Positions 7,959 to 16,690 of a stretch of DNA of 21,933 nucleotides are shown here, in pieces; position 1 is the stretch's first letter; each line of letters starts with the position of its first letter. Position numbers and translations under genes: made by a program. Origin of the DNA: Cymbomonas tetramitiformis (lineage: Eukaryota; Chlorophyta; Pyramimonadophyceae; Pyramimonadales; Pyramimonadaceae); NCBI GenBank assembly GCA_001247695.2, contig LGRX02031527.1, forward strand, positions 1 to 21,933. The letters run 5' to 3'. Under the pieces are notes generated by a model, which saw only the letters and a list, made by a program, of their open reading frames with translations, was not told the DNA's origin and searched no databases.

Positions 7959-8471
7959 ATGACTACTATTACTACTAATGATTATTTACTTATGTTATTA
8001 CCATTAGTTCAACATAAAGAAAAAATGAAAGAAGTATTACAAGAACTTTTAGTAAAAGAAAAGAAAAGTAAAGAAGTAGTAAAAGCAAAAACTACTACTT
8101 GGAATGATCTTCCATTTGATGTCCAAGAACATATATATGAATTAAAATATAAACTTGAAATGAATGATGTATTTAATGAATTAAAAGGATTAGACATATT
8201 TCCATTTAAGGTAAAAAAACATTGGAAATTTGATTTCACTTGCCATAAAGGAGAAAAACCAATGATTCTTTGTGATTACCACGAATCTTTTCATAGATTG
8301 TTACGTGGACATTATTGGCAACAAGGAGATTATGAACACAATGTGGATGATACAAGTGTGCTCCATTATATTGGTGCCAAAATGCATTTGCTCCAAAGAT
8401 TGTGCTATATGAATAACATAAAGCCACATAAAACAAGAATAGGTACAATTCAATTACTTATGCGACTTTGA
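7959..8471 (+). CDS. F-box-like hypothetical protein of the virus-like element
   Basis: The 170-residue protein has a hydrophobic N-terminus, a Lys/Glu-rich helical segment (about 20-45), and then WNDLPFDVQEHIYELKYKLE (about 48-67). That segment resembles the LP...I..LK pattern of F-box-like motifs common in giant viruses and their relatives. The second half contains several Trp, His and Cys residues but no motif I recognise. The start at 7959 is the first ATG after the repeat region; it lacks the TATATAAT tract seen before other genes. The ORF is intact. It may be an adaptor for protein turnover if the F-box reading is right, which is uncertain. Confidence 0.6.
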   Translation: MTTITTNDYLLMLLPLVQHKEKMKEVLQELLVKEKKSKEVVKAKTTTWNDLPFDVQEHIYELKYKLEMNDVFNELKGLDIFPFKVKKHWKFDFTCHKGEKPMILCDYHESFHRLLRGHYWQQGDYEHNVDDTSVLHYIGAKMHLLQRLCYMNNIKPHKTRIGTIQLLMRL

Positions 8472-8654
8472 TTAAATAACTTAAGAACAATTTATAATAT
8501 ATATATGTAATAATATACATCATTTATATAATTTATTTAAGAACTTATTTAAATTTATTTTAGAACTTATTTAAATCTTATTTTGTTACACATTTATTTA
8601 CGTAATTTATTTATCATTTATTACGTAATTATTTATTGTATATTTATTGTATAT

Positions 8655-9034
8655 TTCCTTGTCATTTTACTTGTCATTTTCTTGTCATTTTCTTGTCATT
8701 TTACTTGTCATTTTTCTTGTCATTTACTTGTCATTTTTCTTGTCATTTTCCCTTGTCATTTCCTTGTATGACTTATGACATAGGGTTATGACATATGTCA
8801 TAGGGTTTTCATAGGGTTTTTATAGTGATAAAAAAGCGTACCCTATAGTCGGTTCCTTACTACTCTTGTCATTTTACTTGTCATTTTCTTGTCATTTTTC
8901 TTGTCATTTTCCCTTGTCATTTCCTTGTATGACTTATGACATATATGACATAGGGTTATGACATTTGTCATAGGGTTTTTATAGGGTTTTTATAGTGATA
9001 AAAAAGCGTACCCTATAGTCGGACACTTACTACT
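8655..9034 (+). repeat. CTTGTCATTTT minisatellite with a duplicated ~135-bp block
   Basis: Short units CTTGTCATTTT (10-13 bp, slightly variable) are repeated about ten times from 8659 and again from 8865. Each array leads into a longer block (8731-8864 and 8892-9034) with TATGACATAGGG motifs, TTATAGTGATAAAAAAGCG and TACCCTATAGTCGG, ending TTACTACT. The first block contains a perfect palindrome, ATGACATATGTCAT. No gene is seen between 8472 and 9018. Confidence 0.88.
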
Positions 9035-9054
9035 TGTATGAGGCATATAATAAA

Positions 9055-9447
9055 ATGTTAATAGAGGAAAATGAAAAAGAAAAAGAAATGTTCTTAAAAC
9101 AACTTCCATTAAATCTTGAATCTTACAAAAACCAAGTTAAAGAAAAACTAAAAAATTTACCGATTTCAAAAGTATGTTATTGGGATGGGTATTACGAACA
9201 TCAAATGAGAGGTTATTTTGAAGAAATTGGATATGAGAGGGACTTGCATATGCAAGTGCAATTACCACGACTTAATGAAATACTACTTTATTGTTATAAA
9301 GTTAGATTTTGCAATGATTCATGATTTGATATGATAAAAGAATGTGTAAATTTTAGAGTTGCTGAAACAACTTTAATAAATGATTTTCAATATGCTTTAG
9401 AAAGTGCTTTAATAGTTAGAAGCATAGAAAATGGTGAAATGATTTAA
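9055..9447 (+). pseudogene. Unrecognised protein with an in-frame TGA
   Basis: From the ATG at 9055 the frame codes for a Lys/Glu-rich helical start (IEENEKEKEMF), then a region with Trp, Tyr and His (CYWDGYYEHQMRGYF), and stops at a TGA at 9322-9324. The same frame is open again for another 40 codons to a TAA at 9445-9447 and keeps a protein-like composition. Either a point nonsense mutation split the gene or the codon is read through; decay fits the state of the element better. The frame is open upstream to 9019, inside the duplicated block, so the true 5' end may have been replaced by repeat sequence. I recognise no family. Confidence 0.5.
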
Positions 9448-9714
9448 GAACAATTAACATATATCTTATTGAAACATTAATTAATTTACTTTTTATTTAC
9501 TTTCAATTTTATCTTTATCTTTTTATTGTAGATTTTTTTATTTATTTTTTTATTGTAGATTTTTTATTTATTTTTTATCGTACTCACATTTAATCACGTA
9601 ATTTATTCCCTATTTATTACGTAATTATTTCTTTAGGGTTTTCTCTTGTATTTATTAATCATTTATTATCGTCTTTAGGGTTTTGGGGGGGCGTTATAAT
9701 CAGTAGTATACTAC
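9448..9714. other. AT-rich gap at the probable right margin of the virus-like element
   Basis: No gene is seen. It holds two copies of TTTTTATTGTAGATTTTTT-like sequence (about 9520-9563), two TTTAGGGTTTT motifs, and ends in a G run (9685-9691) where composition changes to near-balanced. No terminal inverted repeat could be matched because the left end of the element is outside the window. Confidence 0.4.
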
Positions 9715-10371
9715 TTCGGTTCCGGTCGAGATGGGCTGATGCTGAGCATTCCAAATGATACATTTATGTGCTATGAGCATAGGAAGCCATCATATGCATG
9801 ATGCATCGCGGTGCATCCATAGATATCGAATTTATAATGAAGCTCACAATGGCTTCCGCGTGATATGAAATACCCTACATATTTTCGGTTCCGGTCGAGA
9901 TGAGCTGATGCTGAGCATTCCAAATGATAGATTTATGTGTTATGAGCTCAGGAAGCCATCATATGCACGATGCATCGCGGTGCATCCCGAGATATCGATT
10001 TTATAGTGTAGCTCACAATGGCTTCCGCAGTTTCGCGTGATATGAAATACCCTACATATTTTCGGTTCCGGTCGAGATGGGCTGATGCTGAGCATTCCAA
10101 ATGATACATTTATGTGCTATGAGCATAGGAAGCCATCATATGCATGATGCATCGCGGTGCATCCATAGATATCGAATTTATAATGAAGCTCACAATGGCT
10201 TCCGCGTGATATGAAATACCCTACATATTTTCGGTTCCGGTCGAGATGAGCTGATGCTGAGCATTCCAAATGATAGATTTATGTGTTGTGAGCTCAGAAA
10301 GCCATCATATGCACGATGCATCGCGGTGCATCCCGAGATATCGATTTTATAGTGTAGCTCACAATGGCTTC
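9715..10371 (+). repeat. A-B-A-B satellite, four monomers of 169-177 bp
   Basis: Monomers start with TTCGGTTCCGGTCGAGATG at 9715, 9884, 10061 and 10230; the last is cut at about 10371. Monomers 1 and 3 (type A) share GATGGGCTG and TGCTATGAGCATAGG. Monomers 2 and 4 (type B) share GATGAGCTG and a CCCGAGATATCG variant. The true repeat period is therefore a 346-bp dimer. Each monomer contains nested inverted repeats: GGAAGCCAT and ATGGCTTCC as outer arms (9782-9790 and 9849-9857 in the first; the fourth starts with a variant) and an almost perfect palindrome, GATGCATCGCGGTGCATC (9800-9817 in the first). Confidence 0.95.
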
Positions 10372-11450
10372 CATAAATGTCCACAATTGTCAGTTTTGAG
10401 AACCTGAAGAACTTGGACAATTCCAGAAATCATTAAATTTTAATAAAATAGACTACTTGTTTACAACCAATTCCACGTCATCCCCCATCAAACGCCACGT
10501 CGGTGGTCACCCAAAACATCTATTCCGAAGTCCGAAACTCGTCGACACGCTCGACTCCGCGAGTCTCGCGTGCTGTGTTATCACCATAATCGATAATGAA
10601 TGAATCCACAATCGACAATGATTCCAGTTTGACTCCGGGTTCAGTCCTCTCATTCGATTGGTCCATTCCATTTGGCTATTGGTATTACCAGTTGGCCACT
10701 CTCGACTCTGACTCTCCCACTTGAGAAATCTCAACTTCGGAACTGGGTTGAAAACTTTGAAAACTTTGAAAACTTGAAAGCTCAACGTCATCGTCATCCG
10801 TCAGCGTCATCGCCATCGCATCGTCAAGCCTCTCGGGTTATATTTATACATATTTGATCTCACCAGTTAGCCAGATGGGCACTCTTCCACGTCATCCGTC
10901 AGCGTCAAGCCTCAACTGCATATAAAAATAGATCAGAATATCCTATGCCTACTATCGCTTCTCACTTCAAAATCTTAATCTATAAAAATTCCAAAATTCC
11001 AAAGTGAGATATAAATATAAATCTTCTCGTGTGGCTGAGTGGCTCATACGTATGGACGTGCCACGTGTCGCATGTAGTAAAATATAAATGGATATGCGGC
11101 AGCGGGATTATTGTGGCTTCCGCTTGTGGCTTGAACATCACGATTGTGAGCACCAACGTTACAAGTCGTTTGTAGTTTTCTTTTGTAAAGTTGATTTGGT
11201 GAAGCCCTATCCAGCGAGGGCGCATCTCTATAATTATACAAAAACGTTACAAGTCGAAGCGTCTCGATCTGTAGAGCCATCAGACCGAAATTTCATAATA
11301 TCTTGATCTGTAGAGCTCTATCTTAGTATCTGTTTTTAGAAATTAAAATAGGTGCCAATCAAATGAAAATCTAATCGAGACGAAATATAATTAACAAAAA
11401 TAACCCTCCATAGACAATAAACACAGCGATTAAGAGATAGTCTAACACGC
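10372..11450. other. Intergenic region without a supported gene
   Basis: No ORF here has coding character. The stretch holds a GAAAACTTT tandem repeat at about 10748-10776, a CGTCATC-rich segment at 10785-10835 echoed at about 10890-10912, two related ACCAGTT(G/A)GCCA segments at 10687 and 10861, and AT-rich ends. Confidence 0.5.
10720..10780 (-). repeat. TTTCAAAG-type repeat module, inverted relative to the one at the right edge
   Basis: Read on the minus strand this segment is runs of TTTTCAAAG followed by TTTTCAACCCAGTTCCGAAG. The same arrangement (TTTCAAAGATTTCAACCC, then GGTACGGAG) is found on the plus strand at about 21764-21800. The match is imperfect but the order of parts is conserved. 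Confidence 0.45.
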
Positions 11451-11452
11451 GA

Positions 11453-11597
11453 TTCCTACCCTCTACAATAGACAATAGATACAACGTAATGTACAAATAG
11501 GAGCACCCATTATGTGTGACAATATTTCCTACCCTCTATTGACAACAGATATAACGTAATATATAAATAGGAGCACCCATTATGTGTGACAATATTT
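11453..11597 (+). promoter_or_regulatory. Tandem duplication with a TATA box, putative transposase-gene promoter
   Basis: Two units of 73 and about 72 bp start TTCCTACCCTCTA (11453 and 11526) and both end AATAGGAGCACCCATTATG...ACAATAT. The second contains the canonical TATA box TATAAATAG (11562-11570), where the first has TACAAATAG. It lies about 330 bp before the start codon at 11896, in the right orientation. A 5' untranslated region or small intron could fill the gap. Confidence 0.5.
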
Positions 11598-13030
11598 CAC
11601 ACTGGAGAGTGATTTTTCCTTAACAATTCTTAACAATAGGGCCGAGTTAGATACTTCTGTCATATCTAATATCTAACGCAATCAGCCCTTGAACGTCGAG
11701 AAAAAAGTCTCAACATTTATATACTAGCGCCAGTTAATTCAAAATATCTCAAAGAATGATGTCCGATGAGATGTTGCTTCACTTGAACAAACTTCACTTG
11801 AAAGCATGTAATAAGATTTATACCTACGCTAGGTACTTGACTGGTGAAAGCACCAAGTGTCCTGATCTGTATCTGTTTTCTGCCAATCTTTTACAATGAA
11901 ACATGAAGAAAGATGTGAAAATATGCAATCAAGGGAGTATACATGGAAGGACTATTATGCCGTTTTCATGGCCCTGAGTTTCTTCACTCTCGCGCCAGTG
12001 GGTATTCCAGGGTCGTTCACCTTGGGATGGCTCAGCGCGGTGCTCGGTGTTAGTTCAACCATGGCTTTTTCACGTTTCCTTTTGAGATTTCATCATCAGG
12101 CAGCAGGCGTAGAATTCAGAAAAATTGTAAATAGCGTAGCGGAGGCAGCAAACAGCGTTTTCCCGCATCGTTGTTTCAACACTGATAGAAAGTATTGCAC
12201 AGCAGAAATTCGCAGAAGTGAGCGCATCGGAGTTTGTGGTGAAGAGCTAGTGTTTGAAGCCCACAGTGATAGGCGTTTCATCCATGCCATGCTCTTCACG
12301 GCAGCATACGGTCCAATGAAGTGTCACTGCTATCGAAAACGGTGCACCTCGTGCAATATATCCTATTACGAAAACTATCACTGTCAGAATACGGGTCGGC
12401 AGGGGAAGCAGGGCTCTGTTTTTCATAACCACAGTCCTCTCAAGAGCGATAGCATATTTGTGTCCACACCAGAAACTTACCTAGACGTAGCTTTCCTAGC
12501 GGAAGTAGATGAACAATTATTTCATAACCATGCGAGTTTTAATGGGACTGCAAGTGCATACAACGACAAATGGCGAAAGCTTTTGCACGCAGATGGTCGT
12601 GACGATTACATTGACTGGTTGGACTCGGAAGGTGGGCGTTGGCTCGATCGGCGTGCTCTCGAAGATGCGTGGTTCAAGTGGACCCTGTCGAACTTTTTAC
12701 GAAAAATCGGAAAGCTGGAAACAGTGGATCTTGGAGGTTCAAGGGAGGACTTAGACGTAACTCTACGGTATTGGCATCCAGCTTACGAGAAGCTTTTCGA
12801 GGAGACTTTCAGTTTTCACATCTGCAATATCCATGGTTGTGAGTATGTAATGGTCTGCGACGGGAATTTAAAGTGTAGGCGCTGCGTCTGCCTGACGCGC
12901 AACATAAACTTCGTTAGCATGCCTGGTTTTCCCAATGGCGGGTTTTACCGGGGTTGCCCAAACCAACCAGCAAAAGGGTCACAATTCTGTCAACCTTGTC
13001 AACATTTTACTGTGCCAACTACTTTGCAGG

Positions 13031-13180
13031 GTAAGTATCTTTCGGTGTGAGACAACCTGCATTTTACTCACGTGTGTTCTTTCACAGGTGATTCGGATGA
13101 TGAGAAAAACACCGACGTTTCAGGGTGAGTATTTTTCGGTGTGAGACAGTCTGCTTTGACTCACTTGTGTTCTTTCACAG
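13031..13180 (+). repeat. Duplicated intron plus mini-exon within the transposase gene
   Basis: Intron 13031-13087 (GTAAGT...TTTCACAG) and intron 13125-13180 (GTGAGT...TTTCACAG) are near copies. The 37-bp segment between them (13088-13124, GTGATTCGGATGATGAGAA) is a copy of the first bases of exon 3 (13181 onward). Joining exon 1 directly to exon 3 keeps the frame. Including the 37-bp segment creates a stop at its 3' junction. Confidence 0.85.
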
Positions 13181-13418
13181 GTGATTCGGATGATGAGAAC
13201 GACACCGACGTTTTAGACGGAGAAGTGACCCAGTCACAAGGACCCCGCTTACGATCGCACACCAAAAAGGCCGACATGTCTGCAGACTGGGTGCTACGGC
13301 TGGTCGCGCATCGAAGGAAGGGCAATAAGCCCAGCAACAAAATGCAATACCAGGTTAAATGGCGGGACGCCGACCGTGCTGACCGCTGGCGATATGCCTC
13401 AGATATCCCTGAGTATCT

Positions 13419-13528
13419 GTTAATTGACTATTGGCGAGATAAGGTGCGGCCGTTGTGTCAATGCACCGGGCATGTTAATTGACTATTGGCGAGATAAGGT
13501 GCGGCCGTTGTGTCAACGCACCGGGCAT
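13419..13528 (+). repeat. 55-bp tandem duplication causing a frameshift
   Basis: Copies start GTTAATTGACTATTGGCGAG at 13419 and 13474 and differ at one position (CAATGCACC versus CAACGCACC). Because 55 is not a multiple of three, the frame moves by one. The same peptide (LIDYWRDKVRPLCQ) is read in both copies in different frames, showing that the unduplicated gene was open across this point. Confidence 0.93.
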
Positions 13529-14615
13529 CTTTCACTCCCACGCATCTTTCACTCCCAGAGAATAGTGTGTTCACAGGATATGAGCGACGCACCCGCTGAA
13601 ATACGCGAGGCCTTGAAGGACCCACGTGGAGCACGACCACCGGAGATCCCGGCGTTAGCTGAGGAGGCTCGCCAGCGCGTGGGATTACTGGATCCACGGG
13701 CACAAAGCTTTCTCCAGGTGCGCCACCAAGACTTCGTTCGTGCGTTTTCATCCTCGAACATGCGTGCCCTTTACCAGAGCCGAGGATGATGTTCAGGAGG
13801 ACGGAAGCGAAAAGGTTTCCGTGGATTGCTCCACGACGAAAGGCGATTGGAGCAAGGCCAAGCAAGTGCACGCACGGTTCCGTTCTGCTGGGCTTTTCGC
13901 CCTAGTGAGCCCTTGTGGTGCCATCTTGCTTGTACGTGAGTTATATGGCACGGAAAGCATCTCACAGGTGGTCGTCATCTTGCTGTCGTTTTTTCGTCGC
14001 ATCAACCGCGTGCCTAGGTTGATAGGGTACGATGACGGCTGTCACCTTCACGGGTTCATCCACTTGGCTAAGCGTGTACAGATGTGGTCTGGAAACGTGT
14101 GGTGGGCTGCACTGATGACAATAAAAGTGTTCATCGACCGGTTTCATCACCCCAACCACGTTGATGCGTGGTGCAAAAAGTATATGAGTCCAGAACGCGC
14201 TGACATTCTTCCAGAAATGAGGGGCACCAACCCTGATGGAAGCCCTTGGAAGGTGAACACCGAGGTAAGTGACATCCACTGTTGGTACCCTCCCTCATTT
14301 TCATATACCTTCTTGTCGCTAAAAGCTTGTGTGGGGTTGCAGATCTGTGAACAGACTTTTTCTTGGATGCGTGACTACAAGAGCATCACCAGTCACATGA
14401 ATGAGCCCCGGTTCAAGTGGTTTTTGCTACGGATGTGTTGGATGAAGAACATGGACACGGTGAGTACCATGTGTACACTTTGTTTACAGCATATGTGTTT
14501 CAAGCCCTTGTTGTGATTGTTGATGTGAACCTTTGATCTATACAGATGGACAGGCTACGCGGTTCCGGGATGTCTCCAAGGTGCAGGCCAAAGGGTGACA
14601 ATTTTGCTATGGAAA

Positions 14616-15065
14616 CTGATATCTGATATCTGATACCTGATATACTGAGATATACAATAGGTGTTTTGGACGAAGGGGGAGGCCGACAGATGCTATGAAG
14701 TGCCCTAGTATGTGTAGTCGGTTTAATACATATCATAAATCTTATGTCAATCTAATGCAGCAGCAACAGGTTGCTATAAAAATGCAACAAGTGTTTTGCT
14801 CTTTTGCATGCCTGTCCACATTGGAAGAATGAGGGGGGCCAATGGGTGCCGCGAAGTGCCCTAGTGTGCGGTGTAGCTAGTTAAATACATATCATCAATC
14901 CGATGCCAATACAATACCGAGTCGGTAGTTTTGCTTAATGAATTTCGATAACACCAATATTTTGTATTTTTGCACACCAGCATCGAGAGAAGGGGGAAGC
15001 TAAAGGGTGAAGTGTAGGTAAACGTAATGCATACATACGTATCGATTCGGTATCATTAATATATA
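14616..15065 (+). repeat. Degenerate repeats downstream of the transposase gene
   Basis: A (C)TGATAT(C) tract lies at 14616-14645. Two segments of about 85 bp, at roughly 14660-14745 and 14822-14906, share GAAGTGCCCTAGT(A/G)TG and (T)AAATACATATCAT motifs, and a weaker third lies at about 14985-15063. Spacing is about 160 bp. No gene is seen. Confidence 0.6.
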
Positions 15066-15626
15066 CTTAATTTAGTGCTCACATAAACAACGATAATACA
15101 TTACTTGTATGAGTGCATCCACAAGTTATATCCGCTAGCACAACCCACCCGATAAGGATTGTCGTTACGGTTTCGCTCGACACACGCGGCTAGCGTAATT
15201 CGTAACCCGTGCATATCGTTCCACATGTATCCAACACGTGTGAAACGTGCCGCGCGTGGACACTCGGAAGATTCCAAATGGTTGTGCACCATGACGTGCC
15301 GCGCGCGACACTGCTCCGTGCGCAGGCTCTAGCCAAGCAAGCGCGTTTCCCTACGCCCCGCTAAGGCGTGATGGCATCGACCGGGTCCCGACAAGGTGAA
15401 TATGTTTCCAACCATTTTCGACCATGCCGAATCCGATGGTGACGTCCATTTTTACCGGCTAGAGCCATATAGGGCCCTACACCGTGCTCAAGGTGGGCCT
15501 ACGTAAATCTGTCTGAGACCAAACACACCAACACTTCGGGGGTGCTTAAAAAATAGCTCATGATTTTTCCCCGCATCACGAACCCTCTCACCTCCCTCCA
15601 TATGCATCCAACAACACGTGTGAAAC

Positions 15627-15819
15627 CAAGGTTGTCAATCAGACAAAATCTGATTATCAGACGATCAAGTCAGAACAGATTATCAAATGCTTAGTAGTGA
15701 TGTATCAGATAATCAGATAATCAAATCAGACGATCAAACAATCAGGTCAGACAATCAGGTTGATTATCAGGCTGATTATCAGACAATCAGACTGATTTCA
15801 GATCTGATTGACAACCTTG
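15627..15819. mobile_element. 193-bp hAT-like MITE
   Basis: The ends CAAGGTTGTCAATCAGA (15627-15643) and its exact complement (15803-15819) form 17-bp terminal inverted repeats. The flanks TGTGAAAC at 15619-15626 and 15820-15827 are a perfect 8-bp target duplication. An 8-bp duplication with CA...TG ends fits the hAT superfamily. The interior is built from variants of GATTATCAGA and GACAATCAG and has no coding capacity. Removing it restores a segment closely matching the neighbouring tandem unit. Confidence 0.93.
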
Positions 15820-15879
15820 TGTGAAACGTGCCGCGCGTGTCAACCGCCCATATTCCGAATGGTTGTGCACCATGACGTA

Positions 15880-16095
15880 CTGGAATATCCTAGTTCACCA
15901 GATATCAGAAACTCCCGAACTCTGTGGATAAATTCATAAGATAAATAAACCCTAAGCTAGATATACCCGGAACGGTCTCGGACGGTTTCGGAGTCTAGCC
16001 TACCTGTGACACAACGTGTGTCACAACACGAACCTATAGATCATTCAGCAGTCCCGTGTTGGCCTAGGAGTCTGTCATAGGGGCCTCGATCCTAT
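15880..16095. other. Unit-specific insertion or replacement with a palindrome
   Basis: This stretch is present in only one of the three tandem units, in place of a CGCGCGACA(C/G)TGCTCCG segment. It contains TGTGACACA (16005-16013), ACG, and the exact complement at 16017-16025. No TIR or target duplication was found at its edges, so its origin is unknown. Confidence 0.45.
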
Positions 16096-16690
16096 GCCCC
16101 GCTAAGGCGTGATGCACCGACCGGGTCCCGACAAGGTGAATATGTTTCTAACCATTTTCGACCATGCCGAATCCGATGGTGACGTCCACTTTCACCGGCT
16201 AGAGCCATATAGGGCCCTACACCGTGCTCAAGGTGGGCCCACCCAAATCTATCCGAGACCAGGTACACCTTCACGCCTGCACTTCGGGGGTGCTTAAAAA
16301 ATAGCTCATGATTTTTCCCCGCATCACGAACCCGTTCATATCGATCCATATGCATCCAACAACACGTTTGCAACCTGCGGGGCGTGTACACTCGGTAGAG
16401 TCCGAATGGTTGTGCACCATGACGTGCCGCGCGACAGTGCTCCGCGCAGGCTCAGGCCAACGACACGCGCGCCTCGCTATCCCCCGCTACGGGGTGATGC
16501 ACCGACCGGGTCCCGACATGGTGAGTATGTTGCTAACCTTATTCGACCATGCCAAATCTGATGGCGACGTCCGTTTTCACCGGCTAGAGTCGTATGAGGC
16601 GTCACACCGTGGTAAAGGTGGGCCCAGGCGAATCTGCCTGAGCACGGACACGCCCGCACTTTGGGGGTGCTTAAAAAATAGCTCCGGAGT

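Larger units (their letters stand above)
11896..14626 (+). pseudogene. KDZ-type transposase with embedded chromodomain, introns and frame breaks
   Basis: This family encodes RNase H-fold DNA transposases with a D,D,E triad. Exon 1 (11896-13030) carries a Cys cluster (C143, C145, C150, C153), the segment NHASFNGTASAYN, the first Asp in VCDGNLKCRR (D322) and the GCPNQPAKGSQFC motif. Exon 3 (from 13181) encodes a chromodomain (DWVLRLVAHRR, YQVKWRD, RWRYASDIP, DYW; 13285-13440). The second Asp pair is in GYDDGCH (14025-14045), and FHHPNHVDAWC follows. An intron (14265-14342, 78 bp) separates VNTE from ICEQTFSW, which carries the catalytic Glu (14349-14351). A further intron (14460-14545) leads to a last exon ending at a TGA at 14624-14626. 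A 55-bp tandem duplication (13419-13528) shifts the frame and another shift lies near 13740-13789, so this copy is probably inactive. An upstream exon before 11896 cannot be excluded. Confidence 0.85.
15196..16690 (+). repeat. Array of ~380-bp imperfect tandem units
   Basis: The core CACCGACCGGGTCCCGACA (GCATCGACC... in the first unit) followed by GGTGA(A/G)TATGTT recurs near 15375, 16115 and 16499. Each core leads to GACGTCC, CACCGGCTAGAG and GGGGGTGCTTAAAAAATAGC. The units also share GAATGGTTGTGCACCATGACG. The middle unit is enlarged by a 193-bp MITE (15627-15819) and by a stretch at about 15880-16095 not seen in the others. ORFs across the array read the repeat in various frames and are not supported as genes. 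Confidence 0.88.

Noticed and set aside
8583..8771. 62-residue ORF rich in CHFSCHF
   Set aside because: It is a translation of the CTTGTCATTTT minisatellite and lacks an ATG start.
9640..9690. TTTAGGG motifs as a telomere or interstitial telomeric array
   Set aside because: Only isolated copies occur, not a tandem run.
9715..10371. CRISPR array
   Set aside because: The repeats are contiguous 169-177-bp monomers without unique spacers and the setting is eukaryotic.
11028..11100. tRNA gene suggested by GTGTGGCTGAGTGGCT
   Set aside because: It resembles an A-box, but no B-box or complementary acceptor stem follows.
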